NCBI RefSeq assembly: GCF_001027285.1
Contig: NZ_CP011509.1
Location: forward strand, 3,542,501 to 3,606,500
DNA from: Archangium gephyra
GTDB taxonomy: Bacteria; Myxococcota; Myxococcia; Myxococcales; Myxococcaceae
Direction: 5' to 3'
DNA: 64,000 nt
Under the pieces are notes generated by a model that was given only the letters and a program-made list of their open reading frames with translations, did no database searches and was not told where the DNA came from. The position numbers were made by a program, and so were the translations under genes. This document shows positions 46,728 through 56,588 of this stretch, piece by piece; position 1 is the stretch's first letter, and every line of letters begins with the position of its first letter.

Positions 46728-47561
46728 ATGCGCCAAGCGATTCTCTTCCTCCTGTTCGCCCTGCTGGGTTGTGGCTCCTCCGGTCAGCAGCTCCACGGTG
46801 TCTACGCGGTGACGGGCACCGCCTACTTCAGCATCCAGGACCTCGGCCACTCCTCCGCCGAGGTCTCGGACACGTTCCGCGTCTCGGAGGGGACGGCCTC
46901 GGAACTCCTTCTCACGGATGCGGCGGGACGGTGCTTCCTGCTCGCGGACCTCGAGGGGGAGCGGGCGGTCCTCCGGCCAGGCGGCTCCTGCACATACCCC
47001 GGTGACAATGGCCTCACCTTTACCGTGACCCTCACGCGCGGAACGTTCTCGCTCTCGGGCGGGAGTGGCCGGTTCGACATGGCGGGCTCGGTGACGGCCA
47101 CGGCGTGGGGAAGGCGCTACCCGGGTTCCTTCTTCCAGAACGCCACGCTCACCCGCGTGGGGGACCAAGCCAGGAGGAGTCACTCCTGTCAGGGGGGAGG
47201 TTCCGGCGGCGATGAGGCGCAACTGGTCCGACTGTCGGACCAGTCGGCACGCCGCGCTCCCGGAAGGCGCCCCCTGCGCTGCTGCAAGAGCACCCCTGAA
47301 AGGACTTTGTTCCGATGGCTTAGCCCCAGGGCGCGTCACATTGGGGGCACAGCGGGGTGCGCTCGTAATCGGCGCTCCGGCCCTCGAAGCCGCAGGCGTA
47401 GCAGGTGCGCCAGGTTCCCCTTGGGGGCGCCTGCGTGGGCGTGGGCGGCTGCCAGAGCGGAGCCACGGTGGCTTCCGGAAGGGGCATGCCCGGCGTCCAG
47501 ATCGTCTCGAGGTGTGGCTCGGACAGCGCTTCCACCGTGCCCTCGACCACCGACGCGGTGA
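46728..47561 (+). CDS. lipoprotein with probably lost stop codon (C-terminal extension not natural)
   Basis: The first ~150 residues are a normal lipoprotein: MRQAILFLLFALLGC (lipobox LLGC, Cys15), then a beta-rich domain (GVYAVTGTAYFSIQD, TFTVTLTRGTFSLSGGSGRFD) ending near LTRVGDQ at about 47165. The frame stays open for another ~130 residues, which are Arg-rich, look like non-coding translation, and run 242 bp into the convergent zinc-ribbon gene. A +1 shift would end at TGA 47213-47215. The natural end is probably near 47165-47215, so either a point mutation or indel removed the stop or the lipoprotein has been artificially extended. Function unknown. Confidence 0.55.
   Translation: MRQAILFLLFALLGCGSSGQQLHGVYAVTGTAYFSIQDLGHSSAEVSDTFRVSEGTASELLLTDAAGRCFLLADLEGERAVLRPGGSCTYPGDNGLTFTVTLTRGTFSLSGGSGRFDMAGSVTATAWGRRYPGSFFQNATLTRVGDQARRSHSCQGGGSGGDEAQLVRLSDQSARRAPGRRPLRCCKSTPERTLFRWLSPRARHIGGTAGCARNRRSGPRSRRRSRCARFPLGAPAWAWAAARAEPRWLPEGACPASRSSRGVARTALPPCPRPPTR
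47222..47244. repeat. perfect 11-bp-arm palindrome after the lipoprotein gene
   Basis: ACTGGTCCGAC (47222-47232), one central T, and GTCGGACCAGT (47234-47244) form a perfect inverted repeat between the natural end of the lipoprotein gene and the convergent gene end at 47320. It can act as a hairpin at the transcript end or as an operator-like protein site. Confidence 0.75.
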
Positions 47562-48138
47562 AGAAGGAGGGGGCGGGCGCCGCCGCGTGACGCTTGACGG
47601 CCGTGGCGCTCGCCAGGCCCGGGGATTGGGAGGAGCCGAGGCCCACCTGGAAGGAGAGGGACAGTCCTCCCGACAACAGCGTATTCACCACCGAGTCCGC
47701 GACGTCGATCCCGAAATCGGGAGACGTGGAGACCGTCTTCATCTCGCTCTCCTTGGGAATCTCGAGGGTGTCGAAGAGCTTCCACGCGGGGCGGACGCGC
47801 TCGGCCTTGGGGTGCGGCTTCGCGCTCACCTGGAAGTGGATCTCGTCGAGCTCCGGAGGCAGGGAGAAGGGCAGGCGCCAGCGCACCACACGGCCTCCGT
47901 CGAGGGCGGGCAGGGGATATTGGCCGAGCATCCGCTGCGCGGGGCCCTGCTTCTGCCGGCCCATCACCAGCAGGGACTGGCCGCTGGAGGCCAGGGGCTC
48001 GAAGGCGCTCTGCAGCCACAGGACGGCCACGGCTTCCCCGAGGGGCCCGCGGGTGACGGGCTCCACGTGGAGGTGGATGGCGCCGAACTCACGGGGAGTC
48101 TTCCCGGCGTGGTCGAGCACGTCTGCGTAGTAGTCCAT
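47320..48138 (-). CDS. hypothetical protein with C-terminal zinc ribbon
   Basis: A 272-aa protein without signal peptide. The N-terminal half is beta-rich (GAIHLHVEPVTRGPLGEAV, VVRWRLPFSLPPELDEIHFQ), the middle is Ala/Pro-rich, and the C-terminus is a zinc ribbon: TCYACGFEGRSAD and TPLCPQCDAPWG (two CxxC). The DNA at its 3' end is overlapped by the extended lipoprotein frame. No known family. It lies 52 bp downstream of the histidine kinase gene on the same strand. Confidence 0.75.
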   Translation of the reverse strand: MDYYADVLDHAGKTPREFGAIHLHVEPVTRGPLGEAVAVLWLQSAFEPLASSGQSLLVMGRQKQGPAQRMLGQYPLPALDGGRVVRWRLPFSLPPELDEIHFQVSAKPHPKAERVRPAWKLFDTLEIPKESEMKTVSTSPDFGIDVADSVVNTLLSGGLSLSFQVGLGSSQSPGLASATAVKRHAAAPAPSFFTASVVEGTVEALSEPHLETIWTPGMPLPEATVAPLWQPPTPTQAPPRGTWRTCYACGFEGRSADYERTPLCPQCDAPWG

Positions 48139-48190
48139 GGCCCCCGGATGCTGGCCGATTCCGCGGGAGATGGCGAGGGCCTGGGCGGCG

Positions 48191-51007
48191 TCACTCGGAG
48201 GGCGGTGGCTCCTGGGGCAGCCACAGCGTGAAGGTGCTGCCCTGTCCCTCCACGCTCTTCACCTCGATGCGGCCTCCGTGCAGCTCCGCGATCTGCCGTG
48301 CGCCGAACAGCCCGATGCCCGTCCCGGGAATGCGCCCCACGACATTCTCTCCCCGGTAGAATCGCTCGAAGAGATGCGGCAGGTCGCGCGCGGGGATGCC
48401 GAGGCCCGTGTCCTGGACCTCGAGGACGGCCCATCCGCTCCCCTCCTCCTCGCGCGCCTGGACGCGCACCTCGATGCGTCCCCCCTCGGGGCTGTACTTC
48501 ACCGCGTTGAGGAGGAGGTTGCGGACGATACGCCTTACCCGTATCTCGTCCAGGGACACGAGGATGGGCGTCTCCGGCGTGTGGACGTGCACCTGGTGTC
48601 GTTGCGCGGCCTGCTGCTGATCCGCGGCGACGCCCCTCGCGAGCGCTCCCAGGTCCACCTTGGTGCGCCGCAGGCTCGGTCGCTGCCCCATCTCGGCGCG
48701 CACCAGATCGAGCAGGCTGTCGATCATCGAGCCCATCTCCTCGGTGGCCGCCAGGATGCGTGTCGTCGCGGACGTGAGGCGCTCGGGCACGATGCTCCCG
48801 CGCTTCGTCACCTCGGTGCGCAGGAGCTCCGCGCGCATCTTGATGACCGTCAGCGGGTTGCGCAGATCATGGGCCACCGAGGACAGGAAGTCGTCCCGGG
48901 TGCGCAACGCGCGCTGCAGCTTCGTGAGCAGGCGGGCATTGTCGATGGCCAGGCCGCAGCGCTGGCCGAAGTCCTGGGCCAGCACCAGGTCCTCCCCGCT
49001 GTAGCGCTCGCGGCCCGGGCCACGCAGGAGCGTGATCGTTCCGAGCACCTGCTCCCGGGCCACCAGTGGCACCATCAGGAAGGAGTGGGGGGCCATCGCG
49101 CGCACGGCGGAGAGGTGCTCGTCGGAGGATACCGTGGCCTGGTAGGCCGCGTCGTCGTAGTTCTCCACGAGCCGCGCCTGGCCGGTGCGGAAGACCTCGC
49201 TCACGGGGCTGCGGGAGCCCGGACGGGGAGGGTGACGGCGGAGCACCTCGACGTGCGCGGCGGCGGAGGGATCCGGGTGGTACACCGCCGCGCGCTCCAG
49301 GCCGCCCGGCGTGTTGAGATCCACGACGCACCAGTCGGCCAGCTCCGGGACCAACAGCCGGGTGGCCTGCTCGAGTGTCTCGCGCTCGTCGAGCGAGCGG
49401 GCCAGCACGGCGCTTGCCTCCGCGAGGAAACGCTCCACCGCTTCCGCCCGCTTGCGCTCATGGATGTCGATGGCCGCGCCCAGCCAACCCTCGAGCACTC
49501 CCGCGCCGTCGCGCAGGGGGACCACGCGGCCGAGCTGCCACCGGTACCCTCCCTGCGCCGTCTTCACGCGGAACTCGACGGCGTAGGCCCTCTCCTGCCG
49601 GATGCCTTCCTCCCGCTGGGCCCGCAGCCGTGCCCGATCCTCGGGGTGGATGGCCTGTTGCCAGCCGTAGGACCGGGCCTGCTCGAGCGTCTGTCCTGTC
49701 AACGTGTACCAGCGCGAGTTGAAATGGCTGTCACTGCCGTCCGTCCGGTTCGTCCAGATGATCTGCGGGGCCGCCTCGAACAACTGCCGGTAGCGCTCCT
49801 CGCTGGAGCGCAGGCGTTGCTCGGCGCTCTGGCGCTCGGCCACGTCCTCGAAGACGCAGGCGGCCGCCGTGATGGAGCCATCGGGTGCGCGCACCGGTGC
49901 CGCGCTGATCTCCAGGAGCGTGTCCTGGCCATCGCCCCGCCGGTAGCGCATCAGCTCGTTGCTCACCTGCTCACCCCTCAGGAGGGCGCGGGCGGTGGGG
50001 TAGTCCTCGGCGGCCACGGGAGAGCCATCGGCGTGGTATCCGCCATAGCGCGCATAGTGCGACACGTCTTCCGAGGGGATCGCGGGGTGTCCGAGGATGC
50101 GCTCGGCGGCGTCGTTGTAGAGGACGATGCGGCTGGAGGGCGCCTCGGCCACGATGATGCCCACGGGCGCCTGCGCGAGCACCGCATCGAGCAGCCGCCG
50201 CTCGCGGTGCAACCGCTCATGGAGCAGGGCGCGCTCGAGTGCGATCCCGCACGCGTCCGCCAGGGCGAGGGCGAGGCGGCGCTGCCTGGGGGATGGAAAC
50301 GCACGGCCCGGCAGGAGCAGCGCGAGGGCGCCGAGCACCTGGCCGCCACCGCGCAGCGGCAGGGAGAGCCCTCGGGGTGCGCCAGGGGCGCCGCGCTCGG
50401 GCCACACGGGCGCTCCCGAGCGCAGGGCTTGCCGGGCGAGTGTGGCGAGCGCATCGGGGAGGGGGGGCTCCGAGGGAGAGGCCGGGACGGGGTGCCCGGT
50501 GGCCTGGGCTCCTTCGCCCTGGAGCACCCACAGCGTGGTGAGGGGAGCCCGCAGCAGTGCCAGGGCCTGGGTCCTGGCCACCCCGGCGATGTCCGCGGGA
50601 GTGGCGGCGCGCGAGAGTGCCTCGGTGAGCTGCTGCAACTGCTCCGCCCGCCTCCGCGCCTCACTCAGCGTGCCGGCGGCCGTGCTGATGAGCACGCCCA
50701 CGACACTGAACGTCCCCAGCAGCACCGCCTCTCCCAGTCCCGAGATGGCGAGCGAGTTGAGCGGGTGGATGAACAGGATGTCGAGCGCCAGGGTGGCCAG
50801 GACGGTCAGGCCGAGGGCGGGCCAGAGGCCGCCATACCAGGCCGCGGCCATGATTCCCGCGAGGAAGATGGGGAAGGGGATGCTGTGGGTGAGCGCGGCG
50901 AGGCTCCGCGAGACCAGGATGCAGACACAGAGCAGCACCCCGACGCTGAGCATGGCCCGGAGCCAGCTCACGGCCCGCGCCTGGGAACGGGCGGGGACGG
51001 GCGTCAT
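48191..51007 (-). CDS. multi-sensor histidine kinase (DUF4118-GAF-PAS-PAS-GAF-HisKA-HATPase)
   Basis: A 938-aa sensor kinase. The N-terminal ~110 residues carry membrane helices of the DUF4118 (KdpD-like) type. A GAF domain (about 125-265), PAS1 (about 270-400), PAS2 (about 403-525) with the PAS-typical WTNRTDGSDSHFNSRW and HPEDRARL, and a second GAF (about 540-690) follow. The transmitter has the H-box SSVAHDLRNPLTVIK (His near 709), N-box LLLNAVKYSPEG, G1 DTGLGIP and G2 GTGIGLFGARQI. No receiver is attached and no response regulator gene is next to it, so the partner is elsewhere. Signal unknown. Confidence 0.92.
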   Translation of the reverse strand: MTPVPARSQARAVSWLRAMLSVGVLLCVCILVSRSLAALTHSIPFPIFLAGIMAAAWYGGLWPALGLTVLATLALDILFIHPLNSLAISGLGEAVLLGTFSVVGVLISTAAGTLSEARRRAEQLQQLTEALSRAATPADIAGVARTQALALLRAPLTTLWVLQGEGAQATGHPVPASPSEPPLPDALATLARQALRSGAPVWPERGAPGAPRGLSLPLRGGGQVLGALALLLPGRAFPSPRQRRLALALADACGIALERALLHERLHRERRLLDAVLAQAPVGIIVAEAPSSRIVLYNDAAERILGHPAIPSEDVSHYARYGGYHADGSPVAAEDYPTARALLRGEQVSNELMRYRRGDGQDTLLEISAAPVRAPDGSITAAACVFEDVAERQSAEQRLRSSEERYRQLFEAAPQIIWTNRTDGSDSHFNSRWYTLTGQTLEQARSYGWQQAIHPEDRARLRAQREEGIRQERAYAVEFRVKTAQGGYRWQLGRVVPLRDGAGVLEGWLGAAIDIHERKRAEAVERFLAEASAVLARSLDERETLEQATRLLVPELADWCVVDLNTPGGLERAAVYHPDPSAAAHVEVLRRHPPRPGSRSPVSEVFRTGQARLVENYDDAAYQATVSSDEHLSAVRAMAPHSFLMVPLVAREQVLGTITLLRGPGRERYSGEDLVLAQDFGQRCGLAIDNARLLTKLQRALRTRDDFLSSVAHDLRNPLTVIKMRAELLRTEVTKRGSIVPERLTSATTRILAATEEMGSMIDSLLDLVRAEMGQRPSLRRTKVDLGALARGVAADQQQAAQRHQVHVHTPETPILVSLDEIRVRRIVRNLLLNAVKYSPEGGRIEVRVQAREEEGSGWAVLEVQDTGLGIPARDLPHLFERFYRGENVVGRIPGTGIGLFGARQIAELHGGRIEVKSVEGQGSTFTLWLPQEPPPSE

Positions 51008-51180
51008 GGGCAGTCACCCATCGCCGGAGGTGTCGGCATGAGCCAGGATCGCATTGCGCCAGAGGCCCATACGTCGTGTGGGCCCTCCGCGCAACGCTGG
51101 TGGAGCGGAGATGTCCGGCCACGTAGACCGATTTTCCGCGCCGTTCGTTCACAGGACATTCCCACTCCCCTGGAGGTCCC

Positions 51181-53064
51181 ATGGCCCGCTCGGCCCTGGC
51201 CGCGCTTTGCCTGGCGCTGTCCATCCCCGCATTCGCTCAGACGCCCAACGCCCCGACGCCTCCCGTTCCTCCCGTGAAGTGCGAGGTCCAGCCCCAGCAG
51301 GCGGCCGTGTCGCGGGGGGACCCGAAGGTCCGTGAGGCCGCCCACAAGGGGCTCGGCTACCTCGCGCGCTCCAGCGCCGAGTGGACGGCCCAGCACCGGT
51401 GCTTCGGCTGCCATGTCCAGGCCGTCACCCTCGAGGCCCTCACGGCCGGCAGGAACCACCAGTACGACGTCGCCCCCAAGGACATCGACGCGATGGTCAA
51501 GGCCCTCAAGCTCGGTGTCACGGCGGGAGGCCGGGTGACGGGCGCCGCCTTCGAGGGCTCGGCCTGGGCCCGGTACGACCGGTGGGTGGACGCGAAGTTC
51601 ACCGATGACCTGCTGCGGTACGCGAAGGAGCTCGTCTCGCTGCAAGCCCAGAATGGCGGCGTCCCGGATGACGACGCCCGCCGTCCGGTGACGGGCGGCA
51701 CCATGCAGACGACCTTCCAGGCCGCCCAGACGTGGCGGCAGGCCCATGCGAGGACCGCGGACGCGAAGTGGCTCGCACCGCTGCGCAAGGCCGAGTCGTT
51801 CCTCACCGCGACGTCCGCCCAGTGGCAGCGCTCGGGCGCCGACGTCTACCTCCAGGACATCAACTTCGCGCTCCTCGGCCTGAATGCCGCGGGCGTGGGC
51901 CGCGCGGAGCCCGGCTCGCTGCGGCTCCAGCGGATGCTCCTCGAGCGGCAGAACCAGGACGGTGGCTGGGGGCTGGTGAGGGGCACGAGCGATGCGTTCG
52001 CCACGGGCCAGACGGTGTATGCCCTCAAGCTCGCGGGCTACTCGGACTCGGACGCGCCCATCTCCCGCGCCATGCGCTACCTGGTGCAGCGCCAGGACAA
52101 GACGGGCGCGTGGACGACGTACAAGAGCGACCAGGGCGGCGCGGAGAAGGCGGAGACCATGTGGGCCGTGCTCGGGCTCGTCACGGTGGACGTCGCGAGC
52201 ATCGCCGTGAGCGGGCTCGTGGATGGCCAGCATGTCACCGACGCGATGAACATCCAGGTGGAGGCCACGGACAACCAGTCCGGTGGCATCGCCCGGCTGG
52301 AGCTGCTCGTGGATGACCTGCCGGTGCACACGGCCTGTGGCGGGAAGCTCTCGTATGCGTGGCGCACCACGGGCCTGAAGGATGGCAAGCACGTGCTGGA
52401 CGTGGTGGCGACCAACGGGAAGGGGCAGACGAGCCGCCGGCGCTTCGAGGTGTTCGCGGGCAATGTCTTCATGACGCAGGTGGGCGCGAACTTCGACGAG
52501 GCCTCGCAGCGCACGCTCGTCACGTTCCGCAACATCGCGGACCCGGCCGCCGGGGGCTCCATCGAGCTGGAGGTCTGGGAGGTGGGCGAGGGCAGCGAGG
52601 CGAAGCCGAAGGCCAAGGTGTTCTCGTTGTCGAAGAAGGGGGAGCTGGGCGCGGTGGAGCTCGCGTGGGACGGCAAGGGCAATGACGGCAAGGTGAAGCC
52701 GCGCGGGCGCTACCAGGCCCGGCTCGCCTACCGGGACACGGGCGGCAAGGTGCGGCAGAGCGAGAGCGTGCTCTTCTTCCACGACAGCGAGACGAAGCAG
52801 CGCCAGCGCTACGGGGAGATCGAAGGACAGCTGTCCCTGAAGGCGGGCCAGGGTCAATCCGCGAACACGCTCATGGAGCTCGTGGACGATCAGGGCCGCA
52901 TCGTGCAGACGACGCTAACCACCGAACAGGGCAACTACCGGTTCAAGAACGTGGACAAGGGCAACTACCGCGTCCGCGCGAAGAAGGAGGGGTTCCGCGA
53001 CCTGGAGCAGCCCGTCGCGGCGGAGCCGGCCGCCCCGGCCTCGAAGGCCATCATGACCTGGTGA
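51181..53064 (+). CDS. secreted protein with CXXCH haem motif, squalene-cyclase-like repeats and FlgD/Ig-like domains
   Basis: A 627-aa secreted protein, signal MARSALAALCLALSIPAFAQ. At about 74-80 is a single haem c motif, CFGCH. Residues about 90-330 look like alpha-alpha barrel repeats of the prenyltransferase/squalene cyclase type, including the QW-like RQNQDGGWGLVRGTSDAFAT and LVQRQDKTGAWTTY. The latter part has an Ig-like domain (IAVSGLVDGQHVTDAMNIQV), a FlgD-like DGKGNDGKVKPRGRYQARL and a carboxypeptidase-regulatory-like sandwich (GNYRFKNVDKGNYRVRAKK). GGAGGT lies upstream of ATG 51181. Haem ligation and a carbohydrate/lipid-binding or matrix role are guesses. Confidence 0.78.
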   Translation: MARSALAALCLALSIPAFAQTPNAPTPPVPPVKCEVQPQQAAVSRGDPKVREAAHKGLGYLARSSAEWTAQHRCFGCHVQAVTLEALTAGRNHQYDVAPKDIDAMVKALKLGVTAGGRVTGAAFEGSAWARYDRWVDAKFTDDLLRYAKELVSLQAQNGGVPDDDARRPVTGGTMQTTFQAAQTWRQAHARTADAKWLAPLRKAESFLTATSAQWQRSGADVYLQDINFALLGLNAAGVGRAEPGSLRLQRMLLERQNQDGGWGLVRGTSDAFATGQTVYALKLAGYSDSDAPISRAMRYLVQRQDKTGAWTTYKSDQGGAEKAETMWAVLGLVTVDVASIAVSGLVDGQHVTDAMNIQVEATDNQSGGIARLELLVDDLPVHTACGGKLSYAWRTTGLKDGKHVLDVVATNGKGQTSRRRFEVFAGNVFMTQVGANFDEASQRTLVTFRNIADPAAGGSIELEVWEVGEGSEAKPKAKVFSLSKKGELGAVELAWDGKGNDGKVKPRGRYQARLAYRDTGGKVRQSESVLFFHDSETKQRQRYGEIEGQLSLKAGQGQSANTLMELVDDQGRIVQTTLTTEQGNYRFKNVDKGNYRVRAKKEGFRDLEQPVAAEPAAPASKAIMTW

Positions 53065-53138
53065 GCTCCCCGGGCAGCGGGCCCGGGCCATGTCCACATT
53101 CCCCGCGCCGGGACGATCCGGAATCGAGGAGGTGCTGT

Positions 53139-53492
53139 ATGGAGAACTGGACGCTGGGGTATGGCTCGCTGCTGACGACGCTCGGGGTGGGGGGATTCCT
53201 GGCGACGGGCAGGCAACACAAGACGGCGCTCATCCCCGCGGGCTTCGGCTCGGCGGCGCTCGGGCTGGGCCTGCTGTCGCGCCGCGTGTCCTCCCAGCGG
53301 TGGGTGCTGGGAGGCTCGGCGCTCGTCGGGCTGCTCGGTTTCCTGGGGGCCGCGCGAGGCCTCCGACTGCTGCCGGCCCTGCTGCGGGGTGAGAAGCTCG
53401 AGCGGCCCGCCGCCGTCATCTCCCAGACGGTGATGGCGGGACTGTCGGCGGTGCACATGGTGCTCGGCGTGCGAAGCCTGCTGCGCGCGTAG
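53139..53492 (+). CDS. small four-helix membrane protein
   Basis: A 117-aa protein with four hydrophobic segments (about 7-23, 30-45, 58-73 and 95-113) and a Gly-rich pattern (LGVGGFLATG, GFGSAALGLGLLS). The Gly spacing is similar to TMEM14/UPF0136-type small membrane proteins, but the match is weak. GAGGAGGT precedes ATG 53139. It follows the haem/cyclase-like protein by 74 bp. Function unknown. Confidence 0.65.
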   Translation: MENWTLGYGSLLTTLGVGGFLATGRQHKTALIPAGFGSAALGLGLLSRRVSSQRWVLGGSALVGLLGFLGAARGLRLLPALLRGEKLERPAAVISQTVMAGLSAVHMVLGVRSLLRA

Positions 53493-53510
53493 GTGTGGGC
53501 TTCGGAGGGG

Positions 53511-53542
53511 TCCCGGGCCTGCTTCACGGCGAGTGCCCGGGA
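53511..53542. terminator. hairpin between convergent genes
   Basis: TCCCGGGC (53511-53518) and GCCCGGGA (53535-53542) are perfect 8-bp arms with a 16-nt loop, between the membrane-protein stop (53492) and the double-CXXCG gene stop (53543). Candidate bidirectional terminator; no T-run. Confidence 0.5.
53512..53528. repeat. left copy of 17-bp direct repeat flanking the toxin cassette
   Basis: CCCGGGCCTGCTTCACG at this place is repeated exactly at 54892-54908, on either side of the toxin/double-CXXCG pair. With one mismatch the match extends to 21 bp (preceding GGG plus one base). Confidence 0.8.
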
Positions 53543-54830
<1,288 letters not shown>

Positions 54831-54868
54831 GACCTCCCAGGTGCGGCCGAGCTTAATCGGAAGCGCGG

Positions 54869-54900
54869 AGGCCCGGGTCCCCACGGTGGGGCCCGGGCCT
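54869..54900 (-). terminator. strong hairpin after the ELWxxDGT gene
   Basis: Arms AGGCCCGGG (54869-54877) and CCCGGGCCT (54892-54900) with an inner CCCCAC / GTGGGG and a one-base bulge form a long GC-rich stem 22 bp beyond the stop of the gene ending at 54923. No T-run; a factor-dependent or 3'-end-stabilising hairpin. Confidence 0.65.
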
Positions 54901-54908
54901 GCTTCACG
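54892..54908. repeat. right copy of 17-bp direct repeat flanking the toxin cassette
   Basis: Identical to CCCGGGCCTGCTTCACG at 53512-53528, 1380 bp away, in direct orientation. Its left end forms the right arm of the hairpin at 54869-54900. Confidence 0.8.
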
Positions 54909-54922
54909 TCAGGGGCTCGGAA

Positions 54923-56476
54923 CTACTGCGAGGCCAGGGAGCTCCGCGGCGGGAGCACCCACAGCTCGCTCCCATGCGCCGGGTCCTCCGCGACGAAGAA
55001 GACGGAGGTGCCCACGCGGGTGAAGCCGCTTGGATACGAGGCTCCGGGCCCCGCGTTGAGGTCCTGCAGCATCCGCGTGCCCTGCTCCGTTCCGTCACTC
55101 ACCCAGAGCTCCAGCCCCGTGCCCTCGCCAATGCCGCTGAAGAGGATGCGGTCATCCAGCGTGTAGAGCTGGGTCTCGAACTCGTCGGACAGGCTCAGCG
55201 GCCGGTGCAGCAGCTTCGTCCCGGCGCCCGTTCCATCCGTCACCCAGAGCTGCACGTCCCGTGGGGCCGGGCCCGAGGTGGAGATGGCGAGCCCGAAGAA
55301 GAGCCTGCTGCCCGCGACGGTGAAGGAGGTGATGTACGGGTCCGCGTCGGGCTCACCGGCGAAGGGATTGGGCAGCGCCGCGACGCGCCGCTTGGACACG
55401 GCACCCGCCTCGTCCACCCGCAGCCTGTACAGGTACAGCCGATGGTCGGACAGGTTGGTGAGCGTGAGGTACAGGCAGCGTCCTCCCACCACCCCGAGCA
55501 GCCGCGGATTGTACGTGTCCGGCCCCGGAGGGATCGCCTCGACGAGCACCGTGCCACCGCCCGTGCCATCGGTCCTCCACAGCTCGCTCATGCCGTCGGA
55601 GGTCTGGGTGAGGAAGAAGACGTACCGGCCCACGGCGCGCAGGTAGAACGGATTCGAGCTGTCCGGGCCCGGCCGCAGGTCCCTGACGAGCGCCGTGCCG
55701 GCCTCGGTTCCATCCGTCTTCCACAGCTCGGTGCCGTTCACCGGGTCCGTGAAGACGAAGAAGAGCGTGCCGCCCACGATCACCTGCGAGGAGATCAGCG
55801 ACGAGTCGGGCCCCATGTCCCGCACCCGCACCGTGCCGGCCTCGGTGCCATCACTGCGCCACAGCTCCGTGCTCCCAGGCGCATCCAGTGTCCCCGGGAG
55901 GAAGCGGAAGAACAGCAGCGTCTTCCCCAGGGCCGTGAGGTTGTAGGGCAGCGAGTCCCCGCGTCCGGGCGTGAGGTCCTTCACGAGCTTCGTGCCCGGG
56001 GTGGTGCCATCGCTGACCCACAGCTCGCCGCCGTGGTCCGCGTCCCCCGCGACGAAGAAGAGCCGCGTGTCCACGCGCGTCAGCTCTGACACGGGCACCG
56101 GGGAGGCGGGGCTCGGCGGCGCGGGGAACTCCTTCACCGGCACGGTGCTGGAGCCGCTCCCATCGCTCCTCCACAGGCCTCCGCGGCCGTCCTCGAAGTT
56201 GGCGGCGAAGTAGAGCCTCCCGCGGAACTCCACCAGGCTCGACGGGCTGGGGGCGAGCCACGGCGGCACGTCGCCGGGCGCTGGAAAGATGTCCTTCACG
56301 AGGCTCGCCGTCCCCAACTCCACGCGGCCCCACTGCGCCTCCGGTGCTTCGTCCCCTTCCTCCCCCGGTGAGCGGGCTTGCGGACGCTCGTCCTCCTGGA
56401 TGGTTTCTTCGGGGAGCCCGCCTCCACACCCCACCGCCAGTGAGCAGAGCAATGCCACGCTACGCCACACACGCAT
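54923..56476 (-). CDS. ELWxxDGT-repeat lipoprotein
   Basis: A 517-aa predicted lipoprotein: MRVWRSVALLCSLAVGC (lipobox LAVGC, Cys17), a Glu/Pro-rich linker, then at least seven ELWxxDGT repeats (GELWVSDGTTPGT, TELWRSDGTEAGT, TELWKTDGTEAGT, SELWRTDGTGGGT, QLWVTDGTGAGT, LELWVSDGTEQGT and a degenerate first one, GGLWRSDG). The final SELWVLPP is truncated. This repeat is named for its motif and forms a beta-propeller-like surface protein in myxobacteria and others. Role unknown. Confidence 0.9.
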   Translation of the reverse strand: MRVWRSVALLCSLAVGCGGGLPEETIQEDERPQARSPGEEGDEAPEAQWGRVELGTASLVKDIFPAPGDVPPWLAPSPSSLVEFRGRLYFAANFEDGRGGLWRSDGSGSSTVPVKEFPAPPSPASPVPVSELTRVDTRLFFVAGDADHGGELWVSDGTTPGTKLVKDLTPGRGDSLPYNLTALGKTLLFFRFLPGTLDAPGSTELWRSDGTEAGTVRVRDMGPDSSLISSQVIVGGTLFFVFTDPVNGTELWKTDGTEAGTALVRDLRPGPDSSNPFYLRAVGRYVFFLTQTSDGMSELWRTDGTGGGTVLVEAIPPGPDTYNPRLLGVVGGRCLYLTLTNLSDHRLYLYRLRVDEAGAVSKRRVAALPNPFAGEPDADPYITSFTVAGSRLFFGLAISTSGPAPRDVQLWVTDGTGAGTKLLHRPLSLSDEFETQLYTLDDRILFSGIGEGTGLELWVSDGTEQGTRMLQDLNAGPGASYPSGFTRVGTSVFFVAEDPAHGSELWVLPPRSSLASQ

Positions 56477-56588
56477 CCCCAACCTCCCATGTCTTCGTTG
56501 GTATGGGAGGGTGGGGAGAGTGAGGCGATTCGTCCAGTGGTGCCCGGGGAGGAGCGAATGCTCGCCGCTGCTCCGCGTGCGGAGGGCT

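Noticed and set aside
53061-53138. Longer start of the four-helix membrane protein
   Set aside because: An earlier in-frame ATG (53061) overlaps the previous gene end and codes Pro/Ser/Arg-rich sequence. ATG 53139 has GAGGAGGT just upstream.
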